DNA from: Spirosoma foliorum
GTDB taxonomy: Bacteria > Bacteroidota > Bacteroidia > Cytophagales > Spirosomataceae
NCBI RefSeq assembly: GCF_014117325.1
Contig: NZ_CP059732.1
Location: 8,011,501-8,075,500, forward strand
Length of the DNA: 64,000 nt
Direction: 5' to 3'
Part shown: positions 17,038 to 25,660 of the stretch, one piece after another
Position numbering within the stretch: position 1 is the first letter of the stretch
How the letters are laid out: each line of letters opens with the position of its first letter
Program-made: the position numbers and the translations under genes
The notes under the pieces: generated by a model
What the model was told of the DNA's origin: nothing
The model's database searches: none
What the model saw: only the letters and a program-made list of their open reading frames with translations

Positions 17038-17898
17038 TCACTTCAACCGCTCTTCGTATTCACGAACGGCGGCCAGAATTTGCGGGTCTTTCTCCTGCTG
17101 CTTTACTTGGGCCAGAACTTGTTTGGCTTCAGTTTTCTGACCAGCTTCCGCTAAACTAACCCCCAAATAAAATTTAGCTTTTCGACTCGACGGGTTGTTG
17201 ACCAGTATTTGTCGGAATCGCTCAATAGCTCGTTCGTATTGATTAGACCGCATGGATAGCAGGCCTAAATTGAACAGGGCCAGTTCATTCGTTGGGTCCT
17301 GCTTGATCACCTCACGCAAGAGCATAATGCCCTGCATTGGCGTATCGGTATTGACGTAAGTCATGGCCATATTGGCCTTTGCCGATAGCAGGTTTGGATT
17401 TTTAGCCAGTGCCTGCCCGTATAAATCACGAGTTTTCTGACCTAAAAGCGCTGTCTTCTTTTCATCGACAGCAAATGTGTAAGCTTCAAAGTACTCATCC
17501 CCGGCTCGTAACAGATTCCGTTCCGTTGGTTGAGCAGTTGCCAACTCCTCCGCATAATGAGCTGCGCTGTCGTAGCGAGTTACCTCATGCAATAAGCTGA
17601 TAAGCTTCACACCAACGGCCTCTTTCTCTGCCAGAGTTGCTTTCGCAAATTCAGTTTGGAGTGTTACTAACCGTTTTTGCTGCTCAGGCAACAAGGGCTT
17701 TTCATGAATCGGGGAGCTGTTAGCCTTATCGGCTACATTAGGCGAGCCAGCATCTGACTTCCCAGCTCCAGACATTTGCACTGAACGTCCACCCGCTAGT
17801 TGCTTACTTTCATTTCGTACAACTACCTTCGGCAAGGTATATAACCCAACCGTTAGGGCTGCAGCCAACAAGACAACAAGCAATACGAATTTATTCAT
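17038..17898 (-). CDS. TPR-repeat protein with N-terminal membrane anchor
   Basis: A 286-residue protein starting at the ATG at 17898, since the earlier ATG at 17913 adds only five residues. A single N-terminal hydrophobic segment (KFVLLVVLLAAALTVGLYTL) anchors it, with the remainder probably in the periplasm. A polar linker follows, then tetratricopeptide repeats from about residue 120 to the end (PNLLSAKANMAMTYVNTD, NELALFNLGLLSMRSNQYER, SRKAKFYLGVSLAEAGQ). It probably serves as a protein-protein scaffold; the partner is unknown. It lies 68 bp downstream of the HU-like gene on the same strand and is probably co-transcribed. Confidence 0.8.
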   Translation of the reverse strand: MNKFVLLVVLLAAALTVGLYTLPKVVVRNESKQLAGGRSVQMSGAGKSDAGSPNVADKANSSPIHEKPLLPEQQKRLVTLQTEFAKATLAEKEAVGVKLISLLHEVTRYDSAAHYAEELATAQPTERNLLRAGDEYFEAYTFAVDEKKTALLGQKTRDLYGQALAKNPNLLSAKANMAMTYVNTDTPMQGIMLLREVIKQDPTNELALFNLGLLSMRSNQYERAIERFRQILVNNPSSRKAKFYLGVSLAEAGQKTEAKQVLAQVKQQEKDPQILAAVREYEERLK

Positions 17899-17966
17899 GA
17901 TGGAAATCGTCACAATGCAAACGCCTGAGCCAGTCTACCAATTTGTAGTCTTTCGGGCAACGTTGC

Positions 17967-18269
17967 TTACTCAGCAGTTACTTTCGCTTTGTCGCTGGTT
18001 TTTACCTGCTCAACAAAAACCTTGGCGGGTTTGAAACTCGGAATAAAATGCTCGTCGATTACCATAGCGGTATTTTTCGAGATGTTCCGAGCTACTTTTT
18101 TAGCCCGTTTCTTATTGATGAAGCTACCGAACCCTCTCACATAAATGTTCTCTCCCTCGGCCAATGAATCCTTAACTACTGAAAAGAAAGTTTCCAGGGT
18201 GTTTGTTACTTCTGCCTTATCAATACCGGTCTTATCGGCGATCTCGGCAATTACGTCTGCTTTCGTCAC
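17967..18269 (-). CDS. HU/IHF family DNA-binding protein
   Basis: A 100-residue nucleoid protein. The N-terminal helices (TKADVIAEIADKTGIDKAEV) and the beta-arm region (IYVRGFGSFINKKRAKKVAR, then FIPSFKPAKVF) are those of the HU/IHF family. The IHF-like GFGSF and the short C-terminal extension are typical of this Bacteroidota type. It bends DNA and compacts the chromosome. It is the first gene of a leftward unit with the TPR gene. A TACCTTTG -7 element lies 61 bp upstream. Confidence 0.93.
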   Translation of the reverse strand: MTKADVIAEIADKTGIDKAEVTNTLETFFSVVKDSLAEGENIYVRGFGSFINKKRAKKVARNISKNTAMVIDEHFIPSFKPAKVFVEQVKTSDKAKVTAE

Positions 18270-18329
18270 GACTTCTTAAACTTTAACGTTTACTGTATTG
18301 TTGAAAATTCGGGTCTCAAAATGGGAGCA

Positions 18330-18337
18330 CAAAGGTA
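18330..18337 (-). promoter_or_regulatory. -7 element of the HU-like gene
   Basis: TACCTTTG on the minus strand, 60 bp upstream of the start codon. A T-rich stretch lies at the -33 distance but is not a clean TTTG. Confidence 0.5.
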
Positions 18338-18408
18338 GGGCTTTCCTATAAAATTAAAAACCCTCTGCTTCCGTTTTTCCTGGTAACGACGTATTTTTTT
18401 GTTTTATT

Positions 18409-19497
18409 TTGAATTGGCTATCAGACCTTAACACGATCGAAACCTCATTTGCGCCTATTCTTGAGCAATGGTATTCGGTTCATAAACGTGACTTGCCGTG
18501 GCGCCATACGCGTGATCCTTATCGCATTTGGCTGTCGGAAGTCATTCTTCAACAAACCCGCGTAGCGCAGGGAAAACCCTATTACGAACGCTTCGTGGAT
18601 GCTTATGCAACAGTTGCCGATCTGGCTCAGGCCGATGAGCGGGAACTGCTCCGGCTCTGGCAGGGATTAGGCTATTATTCCCGAGCCAGAAATCTGCACC
18701 AGACTGCTCGCTATGTAACTCTTCAATTAGAGGGTAAGTTCCCTGATACGTATCAGGACTTGTTGAAAATGAAGGGGATAGGGTCCTATACCGCGGCTGC
18801 TATTGCTTCGTTCGCCTTCGGAGAGCGTGTTCCTGTTGTCGATGGGAATGTCTATCGTGTGTTGGCACGGGTATTTGGTATTGAAGAAGATATTACCACC
18901 ACGACTGCAAAAAAAACATTTGCAGCGTTGGCAAACCGTCTGATTCAATCGGCCGACGATCCGGCAACCTACAATCAGGCAATTATGGAGTTTGGGGCCA
19001 TTCATTGTACCCCTGTTGCGCCAGATTGTTTACTGTGCCCGTTGCAGCAAGGATGTGTTGCCTATTTGACTGGGCGACAGCATCAATTGCCTGTTAAAGC
19101 TAAAAAAGCACCTGTACGCGAGCGGTTCTTTACGTACCTCATTTTTCGAAGTAAGGGAAAGCTGGCTCTCCGTGAACGAAAGGCGAAGGATGTCTGGCAA
19201 AATCTTCACGATTTTTATTTGCTTGAAACCGAAGACCATCAAGATGCGTTACAAGACCTGTTGCTTCCTGAAGCTGCTCTGAATCTAGTGCAACAGGGAG
19301 TCATGGCGGGTTTGCCGGTCGAGTCGGTTCAGTTGTTGTCGCACCAGCGGATTCGGGCTAAATTTTATCTGATTGATTTGCCCGATGAGCCTACCGGAAG
19401 CTTACCGACCGATTTACACTGGTTTACAATTGACGAAATTAATGACCTTCCGAAGCCCGTATTGATCACAAATTATTTGGAAAATCTGTTTGGATAA
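18409..19497 (+). CDS. mutY: A/G-specific adenine glycosylase MutY
   Basis: A base-excision repair enzyme of 362 residues that removes adenine mispaired with 8-oxoguanine. The catalytic Glu lies in LSEVILQQTRV, the helix-hairpin-helix is LLKMKGIGSYTAAAIASFAF, and VVDGNVYRVLAR carries the conserved Asp. Four Cys in the pattern C-x6-C-x2-C-x5-C (CTPVAPDCLLCPLQQGC) bind the iron-sulfur cluster. A C-terminal NUDIX-like domain follows. There is no in-frame ATG at the N-terminus. Translation most likely begins at TTG 18409, directly before the conserved region. It is followed by ssb and gldE, a gene order common in Bacteroidota. Confidence 0.93.
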   Translation: MNWLSDLNTIETSFAPILEQWYSVHKRDLPWRHTRDPYRIWLSEVILQQTRVAQGKPYYERFVDAYATVADLAQADERELLRLWQGLGYYSRARNLHQTARYVTLQLEGKFPDTYQDLLKMKGIGSYTAAAIASFAFGERVPVVDGNVYRVLARVFGIEEDITTTTAKKTFAALANRLIQSADDPATYNQAIMEFGAIHCTPVAPDCLLCPLQQGCVAYLTGRQHQLPVKAKKAPVRERFFTYLIFRSKGKLALRERKAKDVWQNLHDFYLLETEDHQDALQDLLLPEAALNLVQQGVMAGLPVESVQLLSHQRIRAKFYLIDLPDEPTGSLPTDLHWFTIDEINDLPKPVLITNYLENLFG

Positions 19498-19520
19498 GTG
19501 GGTAGATTTCAGTATCTTTA
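19489..19520 (+). promoter_or_regulatory. ssb promoter (TTTG-N20-TATCTTTA)
   Basis: TTTG at 19489-19492, inside the last codons of mutY, and TATCTTTA at 19513-19520 are separated by 20 bp. The -7 box has one mismatch (final A). It gives a leader of about 45 nt before the ATG at 19571, so ssb can be transcribed independently of mutY. Confidence 0.5.
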
Positions 19521-19570
19521 ATCCTCTTAAACGCTACGGAATTTTATACGTAACCAACAAAATAAAGCGT

Positions 19571-20086
19571 ATGGCAAGTCTTAATAAGATGACAATTATC
19601 GGTAACTTAGGTGCCGATCCTGAAGTTCGTTATCTTGATGGTGGAGCAGTTGTGGCAACCTTTAACGTCGCAACTACTGAAAAATATACAACCCGAACCG
19701 GGGAGAAAGTAGAACAAACCGAGTGGTTCCGAATTGAACTCTGGAATGAACAAGCCAAAGTGGCTGAAAAATATTTGAAAAAAGGAAACTCTGTTTACGT
19801 AGAAGGTCGTCTTCGGACGGAATTGTGGACAGATAAAGAAGGTAAAGAACGCACATCACTGCGAGTTCGGGCTAATACCATGCAATTGCTGGGTAGCCCT
19901 AATAGCGACCGTCAGGACGAACAGCCGACTTATGAAGCGCCACGTCAGCAAGCCGCTCCTGCACAACCTGCAGCCCGTCAGCAACCAGCGCCACAGCCCG
20001 CACGCCAACAGGCTGCACCGGCACGTAGGGAGCCCGAACCGGTGCCCTTTGAGAGCAACAGTGGTGATGATGATTTGCCGTTCTAA
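19571..20086 (+). CDS. ssb: Single-stranded DNA-binding protein
   Basis: A 171-residue SSB. An N-terminal OB fold (MASLNKMTIIGNLGADPEVR through about residue 107) is followed by a Gln/Pro/Ala-rich disordered linker. The acidic tail ends in DDDLPF, the signature through which SSB recruits repair and replication proteins. The ATG at 19571 gives the family's normal N-terminus; a longer frame back to 19490 is unlikely. It is essential for replication and repair and lies between mutY and gldE. Confidence 0.96.
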   Translation: MASLNKMTIIGNLGADPEVRYLDGGAVVATFNVATTEKYTTRTGEKVEQTEWFRIELWNEQAKVAEKYLKKGNSVYVEGRLRTELWTDKEGKERTSLRVRANTMQLLGSPNSDRQDEQPTYEAPRQQAAPAQPAARQQPAPQPARQQAAPARREPEPVPFESNSGDDDLPF

Positions 20087-20127
20087 CCCACACAACTTGC
20101 TCTTTTGTTGAACGAGATTTGATATAC

Positions 20128-21474
20128 ATGGATCCTGGTGACCCTCTTCCTCGACAGGTGCTCCCAGCCGCAGACGGCTGGGGCACCTATTTTGATTTAT
20201 ACGCCCCTTATACGGCTCTGATTTTATTGCTACTGACGCTGGCTGGATTGGTATCGGCATCAGAAGCAGCATTCTTCTCGCTTTCTCCCGATGATCGTGC
20301 CTTCTGTCGGGATAGCATGCAGGCCGACGACAAACGGATTGCCACTCTTCTCGAACGCCCTAAGCGGTTGCTGGCATCGCTAGTCATCTTCAATAACTTA
20401 CTCAATATTGCCATTGTTGTTATTGTAACCTACCTAACCTGGGAGATAACCCGTATCTCGTCAGAGTCAGGTTGGATATTGTCGGCTACGGCGTTGGCGA
20501 CGACAGTCGCCATTGTTTTGTTTGGCGAAATTGTACCGAAAGTATACGCGAGTCAGAACAACCTCATCGTGGCTCGTAAGACTGCTCCTTTAGCACAACT
20601 TGGTTTAGCCGTATTCCGGCCACTGGCAATGATGCTGGTTAACTTAAGTAATCAGATCGATAAGCGTATCCAGCGAAAGGGCTATAAATTATCTGTAGAA
20701 GAGCTAAGCCAGGCGGTGGAGTTGACAGGAGCCAATGCAACTGTTGAAGAAAAAGAAATTCTTAAAGGTATTGTCAACTTTAGCAATCTGACGGCACGTC
20801 AGGTCATGCGGGCAAGACTGGATATTTCGGCCGTTAGCGACGACTTATCGTTTAGTGAATTATTGGCTCAGATCAACGCGTCCGGCTATTCAAGAGTGCC
20901 AGTTTATGGTGAATCGCTGGATGAGATAGATGGTATTCTTTACATAAAAGACTTACTACCCCACATACATGCCGATGATTCCTTTCATTGGCAATCGCTG
21001 CTACGGCCAGCATTTTTTATTCCTGAAAATAAGAAGGTAGATGACCTGCTTCAGGATTTTCAGAAGCGACGAGTACACATCGCTATTGTGGTTGATGAGT
21101 ATGGCGGTACACGCGGTCTGGTAACGCTGGAAGATATTATCGAAGAGATATTCGGGGATATAAACGATGAGTTCGACGATGAAGATCCGATGGGCTATCG
21201 TCGGGAAGATGATCAAACAGTGATATTTGAGGGTAAAATGTCGCTAACCGATGTTTGTCGGGTTCTTAATGTCGACCCAACAACCTTCGAAGATGCGCAG
21301 GGTGATAGTGAATCACTAGGTGGTCTCTTGCTGGAGTTATTTAGTCGGCTTCCTAAATCGGGTGATGAAACGACTTACAATGGGTTCCAGTTTCAAGTAC
21401 TGTCGGCCGACGATAAACGGATTAATGAAGTCCGCGTGCGGAAGAAGGACGTGGTGAAAGAGACCGAAGGGTAA
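20128..21474 (+). CDS. gldE: Gliding motility-associated protein GldE (CBS/CorC-type)
   Basis: A 448-residue inner-membrane protein of the HlyC/CorC family. It has an N-terminal DUF21 membrane domain with several helices (LILLLLTLAGLVSASEAAFF, FNNLLNIAIVVIVTYL, TTVAIVLFGEIVPK), a CBS pair (about 205-330; RVHIAIVVDEYGGTRGLVTL) and a C-terminal CorC_HlyC domain (about 355-440). The position directly after ssb is the usual site of gldE in gliding Bacteroidota. In Flavobacterium GldE works with the lipoprotein GldD. gldD usually follows, but here the next gene is an unrelated one on the opposite strand. Confidence 0.85.
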   Translation: MDPGDPLPRQVLPAADGWGTYFDLYAPYTALILLLLTLAGLVSASEAAFFSLSPDDRAFCRDSMQADDKRIATLLERPKRLLASLVIFNNLLNIAIVVIVTYLTWEITRISSESGWILSATALATTVAIVLFGEIVPKVYASQNNLIVARKTAPLAQLGLAVFRPLAMMLVNLSNQIDKRIQRKGYKLSVEELSQAVELTGANATVEEKEILKGIVNFSNLTARQVMRARLDISAVSDDLSFSELLAQINASGYSRVPVYGESLDEIDGILYIKDLLPHIHADDSFHWQSLLRPAFFIPENKKVDDLLQDFQKRRVHIAIVVDEYGGTRGLVTLEDIIEEIFGDINDEFDDEDPMGYRREDDQTVIFEGKMSLTDVCRVLNVDPTTFEDAQGDSESLGGLLLELFSRLPKSGDETTYNGFQFQVLSADDKRINEVRVRKKDVVKETEG

Positions 21475-21490
21475 GGCAGATCATCACTTT

Positions 21491-22597
21491 TTACACCCAA
21501 AGTCCACGCCCCTGATTGTAGTCTGCTCCGATCTGTTGGATTGCGCTGGCAGAATAAGTCAGAATTCCCTTTTTGCGAAGCTCCCGTAAACGCGTTTTCT
21601 CGAGCCACGACAGCTTACCATCAACCAGAACCCCGAATACGATGAGCCGTTCCAGACTTCGTCGTACAGAAAGAGGAGCCTGGAGTACCTTTTCGGTAAA
21701 ATTACCGGTCAGCGGTTGGTCAATAGCTAAGGCAAATCGATCCAGCAACGTTTCGGTAAGCATGAGGTGGGCATAATTATGTTGCCTTTTCAGGATAGAA
21801 ACATAGTGGAGAGCTTCCAGAATCAAGGGGCGAAATTGATCGTTTTTGCCCCATTCTTCATGCAGTTCATGGACAAACTCACGAATCGTAATGGGTGCCA
21901 TTACCCGAACCTGCGCTTCGTGGAGCGTTTGCCAGGATGCCCAGGTATTCCAAAGCGCATAGACCGGCATACCGGCCAGATTAGTTACGGGATGTAAAGC
22001 ATATTGGCCAATCGATTGCTTGACTACCAATTTTAACGCGAGCGTACTAAGTGCCGCTTTGACCGTGTTCAGCAGAAAAAAGATCGTTAGTCCCCAACGC
22101 GGTGCCGTCATGTACGGATCAGTGCCAAATCGAACTATACCCTGAGATTTTTCGGAAGCAGCGTTCGCCAGTGATTGCAAATGACGTTCATATTGGGCGT
22201 CGTGAGCGCGAGGAAACTGGCATATTTCCATAATCGACTTTACACCCCACAGGTTAATCGCCAATAACAGATTTACCTCCAGATAGACTAATAAAAGGCT
22301 ATATAAAATGGTAATAAGCGGTAACTCATAGGTACTTCCCAGAAAAGAAACGGTTGTTGTGCTGAACAATTCAGGCCACGTATTCTGAGGCCAGTAAAAC
22401 AACAAAACGCCTACTATGCCAAGCAGGGCAGCTATTGTTAAGGTTATAAGTTTTATTCGGCGGATAACTCGGCTTTCAACAGCATTCAGCACATAAGGCT
22501 CATCGGCGGGGTGTGCCATATCGAGTACCTGCCGCAAGTAGCGCATCGACAGATGGTCGAGTGGACCAGTACTGTTGTTCGGAGGGCGGGTAGACAT
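21491..22597 (-). CDS. Membrane protein of unknown function
   Basis: A 368-residue protein that I do not recognise. Hydrophobic segments lie near residues 50-70 (LITLTIAALLGIVGVLLFYW), 92-118 and 168-192 (TIFFLLNTVKAALSTLALKL), with soluble ends. The C-terminal third is helical and charged (IVFGVLVDGKLSWLEKTRLR, a pattern faintly like TerB-type domains). It ends 17 bp from gldE and converges with it, so the two mRNAs may overlap. No partner gene is evident. Confidence 0.7.
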   Translation of the reverse strand: MSTRPPNNSTGPLDHLSMRYLRQVLDMAHPADEPYVLNAVESRVIRRIKLITLTIAALLGIVGVLLFYWPQNTWPELFSTTTVSFLGSTYELPLITILYSLLLVYLEVNLLLAINLWGVKSIMEICQFPRAHDAQYERHLQSLANAASEKSQGIVRFGTDPYMTAPRWGLTIFFLLNTVKAALSTLALKLVVKQSIGQYALHPVTNLAGMPVYALWNTWASWQTLHEAQVRVMAPITIREFVHELHEEWGKNDQFRPLILEALHYVSILKRQHNYAHLMLTETLLDRFALAIDQPLTGNFTEKVLQAPLSVRRSLERLIVFGVLVDGKLSWLEKTRLRELRKKGILTYSASAIQQIGADYNQGRGLWV

Positions 22598-22775
22598 GAT
22601 CTTGGTTTGTAACAGTGGCGTTAGATAGTAAACTACTAAAACACAGAGGTTGTTGGCAAACAGCCAGATATAATCAACTAGCTTTGACTAAGCGGTAGAA
22701 TCTCCTTTGATAATCAATAGGTAAATGCAGCCCTGAATACACTTTTACGGGGTAGTTTATAAACGCCCTTTACCT

Positions 22776-23900
22776 ATGAAGTACTTACTTTTTATACTTT
22801 GCGGCTTATTGGCCAATCAATTACACGTTCTTGGCCAGGTTGCCCCATCGCCCAAAACATTGCCTGTTCAGCAGCGCGTTAAAGATGAAATGACAGATGC
22901 CGCGAACGCGTTTCTAGGAACCTTGACGCCAGAACAACGGGGAAAAACAACGTTCGCATTTGATAATGAAGAGCGGTTCAACTGGCACTTTGTACCCCGA
23001 GAACGGAAAGGCCTGCCTCTAAAGCAAATGACGCCAGAACAGCGCAAAGCAGCTATGGCGATGCTCAAAACAACACTTAGCCTGCAAGGCTATGAGAAAG
23101 CGACGTCCATTATCGACATGGAGAATGTGCTGCGTGTGATTGACAATCGGCCGCCTAACGACGTATACCGTGATCCGGAAAATTATTCATTTACCGTTTT
23201 TGGTGATCCAGCCACCAACACACCCTGGAGCTGGCGTATCGAAGGACATCACCTATCACTTCAGTTTGTTGCTGTTGATGGTAAAGTGTTGGCCCAGACA
23301 CCTACGTTTTTTGGTAGTAATCCTGGTATTCTGAAATTTGACTCGGGCATGGCTGATAAGCGTATGTCGGACCCACGTGTAAAGGATTTACCCCAAAAAG
23401 GTCGATCAATCTTAAAGCTGGAAACCGAAAAAGCCTTTGCGTTATTGAAAACCCTGAATGCCGACCAGCGCAAGCTGGCAGTACTGGCCCCGGTTGCTTA
23501 TCCTGAAATGGTTACGAGCAATAAGCGTAAAGCGTCGCTGGAAAAAATGGACGGCGTAAAAATGGCCGACATGAATGCTGAGCAACGTAAATTATTTCTG
23601 GATTTGATTCAGACTTATTTAGCCAATTACCGCATTACGTTGGCCAAGCAACAATTGGATAAGCTCAAGAAAGCAGGTCTGGACGAAATCCGGTTTGGCT
23701 GGGCCGGTGATCTTACACCTGAATTAGGGGACGGCAAGGGCTGGTACTATCGGATTCATGGTCCAACAATTCTGATTGAGTACGATAATTCGCAAACGAA
23801 TGCCAATCACATCCATACGGTAGTGCGCGATTTGACTAATGATTGGGGAGAGGATTTATTACAGGAACACTACAAAAACGTTAGTCACGGTAAAGACTGA
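22776..23900 (+). CDS. DUF3500 family secreted protein
   Basis: A 374-residue protein with a signal peptide (MKYLLFILCGLLANQLHVLGQ). The mature part matches DUF3500: TPEQRGKTTFAFDNEERFNW near the start, SLQGYEKATSIIDMENVLR, WSWRIEGHHLSLQF in the middle and WYYRIHGPTILIEYDNSQ near the end, with several conserved His. The function of DUF3500 is not established. Members are exported and often found near catabolic genes. Here it precedes a subtilase gene on the same strand by 87 bp. Confidence 0.85.
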   Translation: MKYLLFILCGLLANQLHVLGQVAPSPKTLPVQQRVKDEMTDAANAFLGTLTPEQRGKTTFAFDNEERFNWHFVPRERKGLPLKQMTPEQRKAAMAMLKTTLSLQGYEKATSIIDMENVLRVIDNRPPNDVYRDPENYSFTVFGDPATNTPWSWRIEGHHLSLQFVAVDGKVLAQTPTFFGSNPGILKFDSGMADKRMSDPRVKDLPQKGRSILKLETEKAFALLKTLNADQRKLAVLAPVAYPEMVTSNKRKASLEKMDGVKMADMNAEQRKLFLDLIQTYLANYRITLAKQQLDKLKKAGLDEIRFGWAGDLTPELGDGKGWYYRIHGPTILIEYDNSQTNANHIHTVVRDLTNDWGEDLLQEHYKNVSHGKD

Positions 23901-23987
23901 TGCAACCAGAGTAGGCCGTTTAACAATTTTTAAGCCATTTATAAGGTTGTTTTTTCTTAATTTGTCCAGATTATTTGTTCTCAATTC

Positions 23988-25592
23988 ATGAAGAAACTCC
24001 TTATTAGTGCGTCGGTTGTCTTGCTTTCGATAGCAGCTTCGGCACAGGAATCGCAGTGGTATCTGCAAGATAAAACCGATAAAACAGCTGGTATTAGCGT
24101 TGAGCGGACATACCGTGAACTACTGAAAGATCGAAAGCCAACGCCCGTTATAGTCGCTGTAATCGATGGTGGGATCGATACAACGCATGAAGATTTACGG
24201 CGTGTGTTGTGGATCAATCCGAAGGAAATTGCCGGAAACGGGAAAGACGATGACAAAAACGGATATGTCGATGATGTTCATGGCTGGAATTTTATTGGTG
24301 GTAAAGACGGCCGAAATGTCAATTACGAAACAACCGAAGTTACCCGGCTGTACGTACAGTTAAAACCGAAGTATGAAGGGAAAGACCGGAAATCGTTGAA
24401 GCCGGATCAGCAGAAAGAGTATGATCTGTACGTGAAAACGAAGGCCGAAGTCGAGAAAAATCAGGCGCAATACAAGGCACAATATCAGGGAATTGGTCAG
24501 TTTTACACCCAGTTTTCTGGTGCGGTCGATAAGCTGAAAAAAGCATTGAATGTAACAAAGCTCGATACGCTCACCTTGCTTAAAGCTGCCGATACGCTTA
24601 AGGATGCCAGTTTAAAACGGCCTGTTCTGGGTATATTACAGATATTGGGTCAGCAGAAAGCACCTGATACTGATGTGATTATGAATGAACTCGAAAAGGC
24701 AAATGAGCAACTCAAAGCCCGTGCCGAGTATCATTACAATCCTGACTTTGATGGTCGTGGTGTTGTGGGTGATAATCCAAACGACATGACCCAGCGCGAT
24801 TATGGCAATGCTGATATTTCGGGCGCGAATCCTGACCACGGTACACACGTTTCGGGCATTATCGGGGCCGATCGGACCAACAATATTGGCGTAAAAGGAA
24901 TAGCCGATGCTGTTCAGATTATGGGTGTACGGGCCGTACCTGATGGCGATGAGCGGGATAAAGATGTGGCCAATGCCATTCGGTATGCGGTTGATAACGG
25001 CGCGCAGATTATCAATATGAGCTTTGGTAAAGACTATTCTCCGCAGCGTAATGTAGTTGAAGATGCCGAACGATATGCTCTTTCGAAAGGAGTCTTAATG
25101 GTGCATGCCGCCGGTAATGATGGGAAAGACATCGATACGGCAGCTAATTACCCTGCTCCCCGATTTATCAATGGTTTAGCTATTCCGAACGTAATTACAG
25201 TAGGGGCTAGTGCTGAACCAAACAACAGCGATCTGGTGGCTAGTTTCTCGAACTACGGTAAGCAAAATGTCGATGTTTTTGCACCAGGTAAAGATATCTA
25301 CTCGACCGTGCCAGGCAGCAAATACGAAAATAACAGTGGTACTAGTATGGCCTCGCCTGTAGTGGCAGGGGTAGCGGCTGTGCTGAAATCGTATTTCCCC
25401 AAACTGACCTACGCGGATATCAAACGGATTATTCTTCAATCGGCAACGCCTTATTCAACCAAGGTGACCCGACCAGAATCCACGGATACAGTTTCGTTTA
25501 GTTCATTGTCGAAAACGGGTGGTATTGTCAATCTTTACGATGCCGTAAAATTAGCACTGGCTGAGGAAACGGCTTCTGGCAAAGCGAAGTAA
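23988..25592 (+). CDS. S8 family (subtilisin-like) periplasmic serine protease
   Basis: A 534-residue secreted protease with a signal peptide (MKKLLISASVVLLSIAASAQ). The catalytic triad is visible: Asp in VAVIDGGIDTTHEDL (about 60), His in NPDHGTHVSGIIGA (about 284) and Ser in NNSGTSMASPVVAGVAAVL (about 450). A helical insert of about 150 residues lies between the Asp and His motifs, as in the Bacteroidota subtilases that carry such inserts. There is no T9SS sorting domain, so it probably stays in the periplasm or reaches the cell surface by another route. A clear terminator follows. Confidence 0.92.
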   Translation: MKKLLISASVVLLSIAASAQESQWYLQDKTDKTAGISVERTYRELLKDRKPTPVIVAVIDGGIDTTHEDLRRVLWINPKEIAGNGKDDDKNGYVDDVHGWNFIGGKDGRNVNYETTEVTRLYVQLKPKYEGKDRKSLKPDQQKEYDLYVKTKAEVEKNQAQYKAQYQGIGQFYTQFSGAVDKLKKALNVTKLDTLTLLKAADTLKDASLKRPVLGILQILGQQKAPDTDVIMNELEKANEQLKARAEYHYNPDFDGRGVVGDNPNDMTQRDYGNADISGANPDHGTHVSGIIGADRTNNIGVKGIADAVQIMGVRAVPDGDERDKDVANAIRYAVDNGAQIINMSFGKDYSPQRNVVEDAERYALSKGVLMVHAAGNDGKDIDTAANYPAPRFINGLAIPNVITVGASAEPNNSDLVASFSNYGKQNVDVFAPGKDIYSTVPGSKYENNSGTSMASPVVAGVAAVLKSYFPKLTYADIKRIILQSATPYSTKVTRPESTDTVSFSSLSKTGGIVNLYDAVKLALAEETASGKAK

Positions 25593-25614
25593 AGAGTTAC
25601 GATAGAGCATAATG

Positions 25615-25660
25615 ACCGGGTCGATTAAGCCAAAAGCGCTTTGATCGACCCGGTTTATTT
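25615..25660 (+). terminator. Intrinsic terminator of the subtilase gene
   Basis: ACCGGGTCGAT (25615-25625) pairs with ATCGACCCGGT (25644-25654), followed by a T-rich tract. It lies between convergent genes. Confidence 0.8.
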
